This document shows positions 15,338 through 22,949 of a DNA stretch of 33,467 nt, piece by piece. The translations under genes were made by a program, and so were the position numbers. Below the pieces are notes generated by a model. The model was not told where the DNA came from. It saw only the letters and a list, made by a program, of their open reading frames with translations, and did not search any database. This stretch comes from Thermoplasmatota archaeon. GTDB lineage: Archaea; Thermoplasmatota; E2; DHVEG-1. The stretch spans positions 1 through 33,467 of the forward strand of contig JALOTN010000014.1 in NCBI GenBank assembly GCA_025457885.1. Reading direction: 5' to 3'. Position 1 is the stretch's first letter, and each line of letters begins with the position of its first letter.

Positions 15338-16325
15338 GCAGACTCTGCTCATTTAAGGTTTTATACCAGGAAACGGAATCTGTGATGGTTTCCAGAACCC
15401 TGTAGCGAGGGACGTATTTCAATTCCTGTGCCGCTTTGGAACTATCAATCCGACGGGACGTGCCCATCACCCGCACCTTATGACGAGTGAAGGGCGGATT
15501 CTTTCTTCTAGCAAGCATCCAGAATCCTTCCACCAGACTGGCAAGGACATATGCTTGGAGATACGACCGGCACTTCTCAGGTGCTGAAAGCCTAAGCTGC
15601 TCCGCGAAAGATCTCATCAACAACCGCGGCGTACTATCAAAGCTTTTCACATTATACGGCTGATTATCAGAGATAGAAGATTCACCAGCAAGTCGAAGAC
15701 ATCGGGCAACATCACGACCATCAGAAAGTGAAATCTGCTGATTCCCATCACCGATGTAAAACAACCGTTTTCGTTGCAACGCATGAATAAGAAACAAGGT
15801 GATGAGATGATCACGCGGTCCGAGAACAACCGGGGAACGGACTGCAGACACGGCGATATCATGATTCATTCCATACCCCCAGAGCAGTGCTTCTGCAGCT
15901 AGTTTCGACTCACCATAGTTTAACGTCGGATGTTTCGGAAAACTCTCTTGGAGGGGCTGTCGTGTTTTTGGAAAACCATACACGGCAGCAGAACTCATAA
16001 AAACAAACCGCGGTACTTTGTTTACGACACACGCATCAAGGAGGTTTCTAGTCCCATCGACATTCACCTCAAAAAAGGTCTTTCTTGGGCCCCAATCCCG
16101 CGGGAGCGCCGCAATATGGTATACGACATCTACGTATTGACAAGCCCGCACCAGGGATTCCCGATCGGTCAGATCCCCCATAACAGGAGATATCGGTTTT
16201 CCCTCAAGAAACCGAGGATTACTCGATGTCCTTTGTAACACTCGTACGGTATATCCCTGGCTCGACAACTCATCCACCAGATGACTTCCAATAAACCCAG
16301 TTCCACCAGTGACCAAAGCCAGCAT
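15327..16325 (-). CDS. NAD(P)-dependent epimerase/dehydrogenase, 3beta-HSD-like (extended SDR)
   Basis: 332 residues from ATG 16325, placing the Rossmann glycine motif VTGGTGFIGSHL (5-16) at the usual N-terminal position; the frame is open upstream to 16442, but that overlaps the divergent gene. Other marks are GDLTDRESL, HIAALPRDWGP, FFEVNVDGTRNLLDA, the active-site Ser in FMSSAAVYG and the YxxxK pair in NYGESK. The DWGP and NVDGTRNLL texture is that of the 3beta-hydroxysteroid dehydrogenase/isomerase branch, which also contains dehydrogenases for acyl- or polyprenyl-derived and sugar substrates. Substrate unknown. Overlaps the convergent Nramp-like gene by 11 bases and starts 79 bases from the divergent paralogue 2. 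Confidence 0.83.
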   Translation of the reverse strand: MLALVTGGTGFIGSHLVDELSSQGYTVRVLQRTSSNPRFLEGKPISPVMGDLTDRESLVRACQYVDVVYHIAALPRDWGPRKTFFEVNVDGTRNLLDACVVNKVPRFVFMSSAAVYGFPKTRQPLQESFPKHPTLNYGESKLAAEALLWGYGMNHDIAVSAVRSPVVLGPRDHLITLFLIHALQRKRLFYIGDGNQQISLSDGRDVARCLRLAGESSISDNQPYNVKSFDSTPRLLMRSFAEQLRLSAPEKCRSYLQAYVLASLVEGFWMLARRKNPPFTRHKVRVMGTSRRIDSSKAAQELKYVPRYRVLETITDSVSWYKTLNEQSLLTG

Positions 16326-16404
16326 GCAACCACGAAACAGTTCTTGGCTAAAAAAGCCCTTTGGAAAAGAATATATGGTACCTTCCTTTTTCGTACCGAC
16401 TAAT

Positions 16405-17382
16405 ATGACCAGTTTTCGCGAGATGAAAGACAAGGAATACATCCCCCATGGGACCTACCTGAAACTGCTGATTGGCGGTGCTCTTTCTTTAAGTAAAGTG
16501 TTAATGTCCAATCCTAGTGATCTGAGAAAACTCCGCACAATCCAAGCCTCAGAGGAACGATACATCAGACCAAAACGTCCCTATGAACTCCTACCGTATA
16601 AGGAAGGAATGCGATGTGGCGCCACTACGGAGAAATACCTAAGACCCACCCTGTATTGTAACCCATGCGCTCCTGAGGTTGTTGCCCTTGCTCATCAGCT
16701 TGGAGCATTTCAAAAGACCGACTATGAATATGCAAAAGCAGCGTTTGAATTCGTCAAAGAAAAACTTGATTTAGAAATCTGTGGGATGGATTCTGTTGAG
16801 CAAACGATCCGCCGTGGGACAGGAACCTGTTTTCATTTAATCTCGGTCTACATCGCCTTGTGTCGCTGCGCGGGTATAAAAGCACGGTACAAGACATTTG
16901 CGATGAACATGATTCAACAATGGTATGATACCATGGTAACACCAGATCCTTTGGTTAAAAAATGGTACGATCAAATGGGATTCTTCATGATGGAAGGAGA
17001 AGGAGAGGCATTCATCGATGGAAAATGGATCCCAGCCCATGTCGGTCCTACTGCAGAACGACAAGCAGCAGCTAGTATCCCCATAACGCATTTTGGGGAA
17101 GGCTCTCTTGGCATCTGGTTCTTTGCTTTACCTGGGACTACCATGAATATGGAATCAATTCCCTATGGGTTAGGGTTAGGATCTAGACTATTACAAAAAC
17201 TCGCTCCCGGGTCAATGGAACGCGTCAATATCAGCATTCAACGTCAGAATCAAATCGGAAAAAAAGTAATCGAAGATGCTGGCGGCAGAGAAGCCTATGA
17301 CGCAATGGCACGAAAAAAACGTGCAGCACAATCACCAAAACTAGATTTATCTGACAAAAAAGGAATAGTTTTTGGAGAGTAG
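16405..17382 (+). CDS. Transglutaminase-like protein, paralogue 2 (triad changed to Cys/Glu/His)
   Basis: 325 residues from ATG 16405. Aligns end to end with paralogue 1, including the hydrophobic patch (KLLIGGALSLSKVL), EKYLRPTLYCNPCAPEV, ALAHQLGAFQKTD and the nucleophile region RGTGTCFHLISVYIALC (Cys142). The frame is open to 16309, but the extension lacks a counterpart in paralogue 1 and overlaps the divergent gene. The catalytic His position is Glu197 (MMEGEGEAFIDGKW) and the Asp position is His212 (WIPAHVG). So this copy is either inactive, works with a rearranged triad, or acts as a partner of paralogue 1. The MFS gene follows 5 bases later, so the two are co-transcribed. Confidence 0.8.
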   Translation: MTSFREMKDKEYIPHGTYLKLLIGGALSLSKVLMSNPSDLRKLRTIQASEERYIRPKRPYELLPYKEGMRCGATTEKYLRPTLYCNPCAPEVVALAHQLGAFQKTDYEYAKAAFEFVKEKLDLEICGMDSVEQTIRRGTGTCFHLISVYIALCRCAGIKARYKTFAMNMIQQWYDTMVTPDPLVKKWYDQMGFFMMEGEGEAFIDGKWIPAHVGPTAERQAAASIPITHFGEGSLGIWFFALPGTTMNMESIPYGLGLGSRLLQKLAPGSMERVNISIQRQNQIGKKVIEDAGGREAYDAMARKKRAAQSPKLDLSDKKGIVFGE

Positions 17383-17387
17383 TACCA

Positions 17388-18647
17388 TTGGATAAAACAA
17401 TGCAACCAAAACCAGCTAGTTTTATTAAACCAAGATCGAGACGATATATCATCTACCTTGTTCTGGTCATGGGGATTGTCGCAATCATGGATCAATATCT
17501 CTCCATGGTCCCCATCACCTACATGAACTCCATTCTCGATGAATATGGTGTCACCGCCTCGCAGTTCGAATGGTGGGAGGCACTCTATTTGATTCCCACG
17601 TTTTTCATATTTGCTCTCAACGGGCTCGTTGACATTATTGGAAGGAAATTTTCCATCCTTGTGTTGATTCTCATCATGGGATTTTCCTCTCTTGGAATCG
17701 TGTTGTTCACCCCGACGTTCCATTTCTTCATGATCTTTTACTCTATTGTTACCTTTACGACTGTGTCGAACATGTGGGCAATCCCCATCAGCGAAGAATC
17801 TCCTGCCACGAAACGAGCGAAACTCAGCTCGCTGGTATATGTCATTGGCTTGTTCCCACTCTCAGCGATCATCCCGTTATATGTCATTCCTAGCCTTGGA
17901 TGGAAATGGATGTATGGTATCATGTTTTTCTTTATGATACCCGTACTCGTCCTCTGGGTATTCATGAAGGAAACCGGGAGATACGAAGAAATAAAAGAGG
18001 AGCGGAAATCAGGGAAGTTGAAAAAACATTTCTTTGGACTTGGGTCGATTAATCGATCGGACATCAAATACATCATTTTTTCGGCATTCATCTGGATGTG
18101 CTGGTTGATCAACTCGCTGCTGATCATCCGATGGATGGGGTATTATTTCATGGAGATCCACGGGTACGCTCGAAGCGAATGGCTTATGGTGTTCCTCGCA
18201 TCAGGCGTGATGATGATCATTGGTGGAATCAGCAGTGGAGTTGTGATGGATAGGATTGGTCGAAAAATTGGCTTTATCATTGGAGCGGCAGGTTTTACGT
18301 TTTCCTTGTTTTTAATGGCATTTGGACCGGTGGCATTCCTTCCTATCTCCGGAGCACTCACAGGGTTCTTCATCGCATTCTCCTACGCCTGGGTGATCGT
18401 ATATATCCCAGAGATTTTCCCAACAGAACGCAGAGGTGCCTGCCTTGGGTGGACCACGACTGTCGCCCGTATATCCTATATCGTCGGACCAGTGATTGCC
18501 GCAGTGATGTTGGAGACGAATCCTACTATGGAATGGTTCTGGGTTGTCGGTGCTCTTCTGATGATTCTCGCTATCATCGTTGTTCTCCTGTTCCACCCGT
18601 TTGAGACGAAGGTAAAAGAACTCGAGGAAATCGAAGTTAGCCGATAA
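17388..18647 (+). CDS. Major facilitator superfamily transporter
   Basis: 419 residues with 12 TM segments. MFS signature loops appear after TM2 (NGLVDIIGRK) and TM8 (GVVMDRIGRKIG), with PEIFPTERRGACLG near TM10-11, typical of the sugar and organic-acid porter branch. A basic central loop (about 195-215, EEIKEERKSGKLKK) separates the halves. Start set at TTG 17388, because GGAGAG at 17374-17379 is spaced for it; ATG 17400 is the alternative and would lie about 20 bases away. Substrate unknown. Operon partner of transglutaminase-like paralogue 2, so it may export or import the compound made or used by this locus. Confidence 0.85.
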   Translation: MDKTMQPKPASFIKPRSRRYIIYLVLVMGIVAIMDQYLSMVPITYMNSILDEYGVTASQFEWWEALYLIPTFFIFALNGLVDIIGRKFSILVLILIMGFSSLGIVLFTPTFHFFMIFYSIVTFTTVSNMWAIPISEESPATKRAKLSSLVYVIGLFPLSAIIPLYVIPSLGWKWMYGIMFFFMIPVLVLWVFMKETGRYEEIKEERKSGKLKKHFFGLGSINRSDIKYIIFSAFIWMCWLINSLLIIRWMGYYFMEIHGYARSEWLMVFLASGVMMIIGGISSGVVMDRIGRKIGFIIGAAGFTFSLFLMAFGPVAFLPISGALTGFFIAFSYAWVIVYIPEIFPTERRGACLGWTTTVARISYIVGPVIAAVMLETNPTMEWFWVVGALLMILAIIVVLLFHPFETKVKELEEIEVSR

Positions 18648-18771
18648 GAGCAATCATCGCGATTTGCTTCTCTATGGATTTTTTCTTTCAACCCTTGGAG
18701 GAAAGCAGGTAAGGGTTGTACAACAAGTCCTTTATAACGCGACCGACAAAAGTACATGGTGAGGAAGCGTT
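18648..18771 (+). promoter_or_regulatory. Spacer with TATA box of the small membrane protein
   Basis: TTTATAAC at 18731-18738 is about 25 bases before 18760, where GGTGAGGAAG begins. That gives a short leader ending in a strong ribosome binding site before ATG 18772. Nothing else is evident in this gap. Confidence 0.4.
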
Positions 18772-18930
18772 ATGAAAACAGTTCTAAGGAGAAAAGACAA
18801 CAGCAGCATTTTCTGTCCACCCATGAAAAAAAAGTTCCACGCATCATCTTCTTTAAAACTCAAGGCAACTGAATTGATGATTGCCTGTTTTTGTATTGGA
18901 ACCGGTCTGTTCGTCATCATTAATTTCTAA
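18772..18930 (+). CDS. Small 52-residue membrane protein
   Basis: A short frame from ATG 18772 to TAA 18928-18930. Support comes from context: a TATA box (18731-18738), a strong ribosome binding site (GGTGAGGAAG, 5 to 6 bases before ATG) and no overlap with other genes. The N-terminal half is basic (VLRRKDN, MKKKFHASSSLKLK) and residues about 35-51 form one TM helix (ELMIACFCIGTGLFVIINF), giving a C-terminally anchored, cytosol-facing peptide. No family recognised. It could be a regulator of a neighbouring transporter; that is a guess. Confidence 0.45.
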   Translation: MKTVLRRKDNSSIFCPPMKKKFHASSSLKLKATELMIACFCIGTGLFVIINF

Positions 18931-19051
18931 GGATCATCAGGTCGATTCCTCCTGTTCAAATCTCGATTTTTTTACCTCTTTTTTCGAAATCCATATAAAA
19001 CAGAAGTCCCTAATAGTTTTATAAGGACAGACAGTAAAGGATTGAACACTC
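18931..19051 (+). promoter_or_regulatory. Spacer with TATA box of the DUF424 gene
   Basis: CCATATAAAA at 18991-19000 lies about 50 bases before ATG 19052. AAGGA at about 19037-19041 may serve as ribosome binding site. No other structure seen. Confidence 0.4.
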
Positions 19052-19348
19052 ATGATCAGTGTTAGAGTCTACCAACAAGGTGATGATGTGATCATCGGCG
19101 CCTGCGATGAGCATTTGCTTGGGAAGAAATTCCGGAAAGGTAAACTCCAGATTGATGTGGCGAAACGCTTCTATGAAGGGGAGCGTATTGATAAGAAAAC
19201 CTTGGAGTCGTTTCTGCGTGATGCGACGATAGCGAATCTGGTGGGAGATGAAACCGTGACTTGTGCGGTGAAACTTGGGTTGGTCGACCCAAAGTGTATT
19301 TTGAAAATCAAAGGAATCCCACATGCTCAGATTGTTCACATGTTTTGA
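19052..19348 (+). CDS. DUF424 family protein
   Basis: 98 residues, full length for the family. The family pattern is clear: ACDEHLLGKKFRKGKLQIDV, then FYEGERID, the central DATIANLVGDETV and the C-terminal KGIPHAQIVHMF. DUF424 is an archaeal-only small protein, often found next to translation and ribosome-associated genes; its role has not been established to my knowledge. Here it faces the Mut7-C gene tail to tail with a 4-base gap, a possible RNA-metabolism pairing. Confidence 0.87.
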   Translation: MISVRVYQQGDDVIIGACDEHLLGKKFRKGKLQIDVAKRFYEGERIDKKTLESFLRDATIANLVGDETVTCAVKLGLVDPKCILKIKGIPHAQIVHMF

Positions 19349-19352
19349 ATGT

Positions 19353-19823
19353 TTATGATGAGTGGTTGTTTCTGAGGGTGTTGATTCGTTCTTTCATGTG
19401 GTGATAGTGTGTCCCCATCCAATAATATTTTTTGCAGGTGGGGCAGGTCCAGAACGTGTCGTGGCTTTGGTATATTTTTTCTGGGATTTTGTTTTTGAGT
19501 TCCTCTTTGGGAATCAAGTGGAGTGGGGTGTTGCAGAGGGTACAACGAGTGAGGAAGAGGGTCTCATCAGGAGGGATCTTTTGTAATATGAGTCGAAGTT
19601 GTTCTGCTAGGTCGGTCGTCTGGATTTCTAGGATAGGGATGAGTGATTTTTTTGCCTGCATGAGTAATGCATGGTCTCGTGAGAGAAGGAGTCGTTTTTC
19701 ATTGCGAGCAACCTGAAGGATGTCCTTGTCGTTCATCATCTCGTTTGGATAAAAGGTATCATACCCAAAAATCCGTAGCCATGTTGCAAGAGAGCCAAGC
19801 ATGTGATCGCACAGGAGGTTCAT
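19353..19823 (-). CDS. Mut7-C (COG1656) PIN-like RNase domain protein with zinc ribbon
   Basis: 156 residues. The N-terminal PIN-like fold shows the acidic set Asp6 (LLCDHMLGSLATWLR), Asp32/Asp34 (NDKDIL) and Asp50 (LLLSRDHAL), consistent with a metal-dependent nuclease centre. The C-terminal zinc ribbon has Cys94, Cys97 (CTLC) and Cys127, Cys130 (CPTC). This is the stand-alone archaeal form of the domain found at the C-terminus of Mut-7 proteins; RNase activity is predicted for the family. Start at ATG 19823 gives the usual N-terminus; no good ribosome binding site is visible. It may read through from the beta-helix gene upstream (56-base gap). Confidence 0.85.
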   Translation of the reverse strand: MNLLCDHMLGSLATWLRIFGYDTFYPNEMMNDKDILQVARNEKRLLLSRDHALLMQAKKSLIPILEIQTTDLAEQLRLILQKIPPDETLFLTRCTLCNTPLHLIPKEELKNKIPEKIYQSHDTFWTCPTCKKYYWMGTHYHHMKERINTLRNNHSS

Positions 19824-19879
19824 TGAAAGGGATATCGGAGTGGAGGATTTTGGTTTTTCTGATACGAGGTTTGCAGGGA

Positions 19880-21679
19880 TCAGAGATATTTTCTGACATC
19901 AAGCTGGTCATAGTTGGGGTTTCCAGCGTTATCGTATGCAATCACGATGATACTGTGTTTCCGCATGAAGAGATATGGTTGGCTCCATTCCCAGCTATAG
20001 GGGGGTTGGGTGTCCGTGTATTGGGGGTTGACTGAATCATCGATGAGGAATTCGACACGTTCAATCCCTGAGCCTGCATCGGTAGCTTCTACATCGATGG
20101 TGATAGGACCATAGATCAGTGTTTTTTTCTTGATTACCCCTGAGAGGAGGTGAAGACCCCAGAGGTATACGCCGGTGCTGGGGCTTTGGATCTGCACCAC
20201 CGGTGGGGTGGTATCTACCTCAGAGTAGGGTTCCATGAGGGGATATCGATCGGTGTTTATCCCATCAAGAATCGCATAGGGGATATCTCCGATGCCGTCT
20301 CCATCCTCATCAAAACCGGTGTAGTCACTCCAGTAGTTCCCCCCGGAGGGGTATCCGTCATCCCAGATGTTTGCTGCATCATCGTATGCCTGATGGCGGT
20401 TTGCTTTGAAGTTGTTGTGATACAGGTAATTATTCGAAGAATCAATGATGCCTATCCCAGCGTAGAAGCTATTGGACAGGGTGTTTCGAAGGATGTAGTT
20501 TCCCAAACAACCTGGTTTCAAGGTAATGCCATTCCATCCACTGTCGGAGATTTTATTATCAAGTATCTGGGTGTTCTGAGTATTTTGTTTTAGGATGATT
20601 CCTTGGAAGTTTGCATAAATTGTGTTTTGTTGAATGACACAATGATTCCTATTGACGATAATCCCTGCATTAGTTTCTCCAGTCCCGCTCTGTTTGATCA
20701 TGAATCCAGTGATAGTGACATTATCGGCACAAATGGTGACGACATCACCAGAAAATCTCCCATCGATAATCGCGGAGTCATCAAAAACGCTGACGAGGGT
20801 GATCGATTTGGTGATGAGGAGATGCTCCCAAAAGACTCCTTTGCTTATTACAAGCTCATGGCCATTCAGGGTGTCGGGGTCATCGATTCCAGCTTGAATC
20901 GATAGGAAATTCTCATGTGTGTCGGTGTTGCGGATAGTACCATAGGGGTGGAGAAGGGGATAGCGGTCTGCTGAGCCATTTCCCGTAGGATAGGGGGTGT
21001 CACCAATCCCGTCTTCATCGGCATCGGTTGGTTCGTAATCATCCCAGTAGTTTCCACCAGTGGGATACCCTGCATCCCAGTTATTCCCTGTAGGGGCATC
21101 GAACGCCTGATAAAAATTTTCAAGGATATTGTTGTGATAAATCGTATTGTTTGTTCCTTCAAGGATGCAGATTCCATAGTAATTATTATCCTCTATGATG
21201 TTGTTCACAATCGTATTGTAAGGGGTATGGATCAAGATTCCTGCATTGTTTGGATTACTCCCGCAATGGGTGATGGTAAAACCAGAGATTGTTACTCCTT
21301 CTGCGATGATCTTTATAACGGTTCCGAAATCATCCCCGGTGATTTCCGTGCTACCTGGTGCTTCAGCGACGAGTTCAAGGGAGACAGATATGACGATGTT
21401 TTCTACATACTGCCCGTTGAAGACCAAGACGGTATCTCCACCGACTGCGTGATCGATTCCATCCTGGATGAATTGGTAGGGGTTCTCTATACTGCCGTCC
21501 CAGGGTCCATCGATGTTACTGTCATCCACATAGATAGTGGATCCTCCCTTGGAAGTCTGGTATCCATTTTTTTGAAGATCGCCTAAAAGGGTTGCTGACC
21601 CAGGGATGATAAACAAACTTGCTATGATGAGCACGAACATGGTTCGATAGATAGGGTTGTTCTGATGTTTTTCTTCCAT
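19880..21679 (-). CDS. Secreted NosD-like right-handed beta-helix protein
   Basis: 599 residues. Signal peptide about 11-31 (MFVLIIASLFIIPGSATLL), then TIYVDDSNIDGPWDGS, a common N-terminal strand of archaeal surface beta-helices. About 100-200 and 295-425 are parallel beta-helix (PbH1/NosD) turns rich in NNTI, GI and N ladders (NNAGILIHTPYNTIVNN, NYLYHNNF). Two copies of a calcium-loop-like insert follow the helices: GGNYWDDY then DADEDGIGDTPY, and GGNYWSDY then DEDGDGIGDIPY. The last ~110 residues are an Ig-like domain (GPITIDVEATDAGSGIERVEF). Such proteins bind or cleave polysaccharides or act as surface structures; no catalytic site is assigned. Start ATG 21679 is preceded by GGAGG. It lacks the FPxAFP tail. 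Confidence 0.82.
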   Translation of the reverse strand: MEEKHQNNPIYRTMFVLIIASLFIIPGSATLLGDLQKNGYQTSKGGSTIYVDDSNIDGPWDGSIENPYQFIQDGIDHAVGGDTVLVFNGQYVENIVISVSLELVAEAPGSTEITGDDFGTVIKIIAEGVTISGFTITHCGSNPNNAGILIHTPYNTIVNNIIEDNNYYGICILEGTNNTIYHNNILENFYQAFDAPTGNNWDAGYPTGGNYWDDYEPTDADEDGIGDTPYPTGNGSADRYPLLHPYGTIRNTDTHENFLSIQAGIDDPDTLNGHELVISKGVFWEHLLITKSITLVSVFDDSAIIDGRFSGDVVTICADNVTITGFMIKQSGTGETNAGIIVNRNHCVIQQNTIYANFQGIILKQNTQNTQILDNKISDSGWNGITLKPGCLGNYILRNTLSNSFYAGIGIIDSSNNYLYHNNFKANRHQAYDDAANIWDDGYPSGGNYWSDYTGFDEDGDGIGDIPYAILDGINTDRYPLMEPYSEVDTTPPVVQIQSPSTGVYLWGLHLLSGVIKKKTLIYGPITIDVEATDAGSGIERVEFLIDDSVNPQYTDTQPPYSWEWSQPYLFMRKHSIIVIAYDNAGNPNYDQLDVRKYL

Positions 21680-21746
21680 ATTTTTTCCTCCGTCTTGTAA
21701 TGAATTCGTAAGATATTTTTTATCTCTTATTATGTTATATTAATAG

Positions 21747-21760
21747 AATATTTAAATATT
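21747..21760 (-). promoter_or_regulatory. TATA box of the beta-helix gene inside a 14-bp palindrome
   Basis: AATATTTAAATATT is a perfect palindrome containing the TATA core. It lies about 70 bases before ATG 21679, giving a leader of about 45 bases that includes GGAGG before the start. Confidence 0.4.
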
Positions 21761-21787
21761 TGCTGGGGCTTTATCAGGAGAGAATTT

Positions 21788-22894
21788 TCAAAGGTTGACG
21801 AATCGTCCGTTCTTATAAATCAGCTCATTATCTGCATAAACTTCTCCATTTTTCCGCATATCACAAACCATATCCCAATGCAGACTCGAGATATTTTTAC
21901 TGCGGGTCTCCGGAAAGCCACTACCCACTGCAAGATGGATCGTCCCACCGATTTTCTCATCGAACAGGGTGTTTTTCGTAAATCGTTTCACCCCGTAATT
22001 CGTCCCGAATGCGAACTCACCTAACCTTCTTGCCCCAGGGTCAGTATCAAGCATTGCATTGAGAAATTCTTTTCCTTTTGACGCCTCGGCTTTCACCACA
22101 ACCCCTTTTTTAAACCAGAGTTGTATGTCATTGACCTCCCGACCATTATAGGAATCGGGGAAGGAATAGCTGATGTGTCCTTCAGTCGCATTCTCGACTG
22201 GCCCAGTGAATACTTCACCGTCGGGGAAGTTTTCCTTTCCGGAGCAGTTAATCCAGATTCTGTCAGTAACCGACATAGACAAATCAGTGTCTTTTGCATA
22301 CACATGAATGGTTTTTCTTGTGGCAAGCATCCTACGGATCTTCTCCTGTTCCTTGTGGACGGTCTGCCAGTATTTGATTGGGTTTTTTGCATTGACGTGG
22401 GCTGCGTCGAAAACAAATTTTTCATAGTCTGTGAGGGACATCTCTGCATCCTGAGCTTGGGCTTGGGTTGGGTACTGGGTGACGCACCAGCGGAGCTCTT
22501 TTTGTGCTGCTCGTTTGTTGAATATTTCATGTAGTTCATGATGGGCACTATTGCTGATCGCTTGTTTTTTCGGATCGATGTTGGTCATGTTTCTAGTATT
22601 CTCAGGGCTTAGGATGGCCAGGCTTGCATCAATTTGCTGGATTTCGAATTTGCTGAGTGGTGAGACGTATTTGAGTTGTTGGGTTGTCGCATGTTGATAG
22701 TAACTCTCTGCGAGTCCATCGATGCCGATGTGGGTGAAGGGATGGGCACCAATCTTGACCGCTTGACGGTAGACCTCCTGTATCAATGGTGCTGCTAGAT
22801 AACTACCGGAGATACGGAAGAGATCGTTTTTCTGTAGGTTTAATGAATATGTAGTTAAAATCGTGGCAAGGTTCTCTAATCGTTTGTCTATCAT
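21788..22894 (-). CDS. M29 family metallo-aminopeptidase
   Basis: 368 residues from ATG 22894 (MIDKRLENLATILTTYSL, the usual M29 start); the frame is open upstream to 23038 but overlaps the transporter gene. Removes N-terminal amino acids from peptides using two metal ions, in the cytoplasm. Metal ligands by motif and spacing are Glu227 (GEVFTGP), Glu293 (LGEFAFGTN), His320 (GTIHLAVG), His339 and Asp341 (LHWDMV). The position that is Tyr355 in Staphylococcus AmpS is Phe327 here (GSGF). Third gene of the RAM - RAM transporter - aminopeptidase operon (55-base gap), which links it to amino-acid sensing and export or uptake. Confidence 0.87.
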   Translation of the reverse strand: MIDKRLENLATILTTYSLNLQKNDLFRISGSYLAAPLIQEVYRQAVKIGAHPFTHIGIDGLAESYYQHATTQQLKYVSPLSKFEIQQIDASLAILSPENTRNMTNIDPKKQAISNSAHHELHEIFNKRAAQKELRWCVTQYPTQAQAQDAEMSLTDYEKFVFDAAHVNAKNPIKYWQTVHKEQEKIRRMLATRKTIHVYAKDTDLSMSVTDRIWINCSGKENFPDGEVFTGPVENATEGHISYSFPDSYNGREVNDIQLWFKKGVVVKAEASKGKEFLNAMLDTDPGARRLGEFAFGTNYGVKRFTKNTLFDEKIGGTIHLAVGSGFPETRSKNISSLHWDMVCDMRKNGEVYADNELIYKNGRFVNL

Positions 22895-22949
22895 AGGGTT
22901 TTCCCAGATTGAGAAACATATGAGCTCATAAAAGGGTTTCCTGGGAGTC

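Noticed and set aside
21134-21586. 150-codon frame antisense to the beta-helix gene
   Set aside because: Follows from the codon bias of the real gene. No signals of its own and the peptide resembles nothing.
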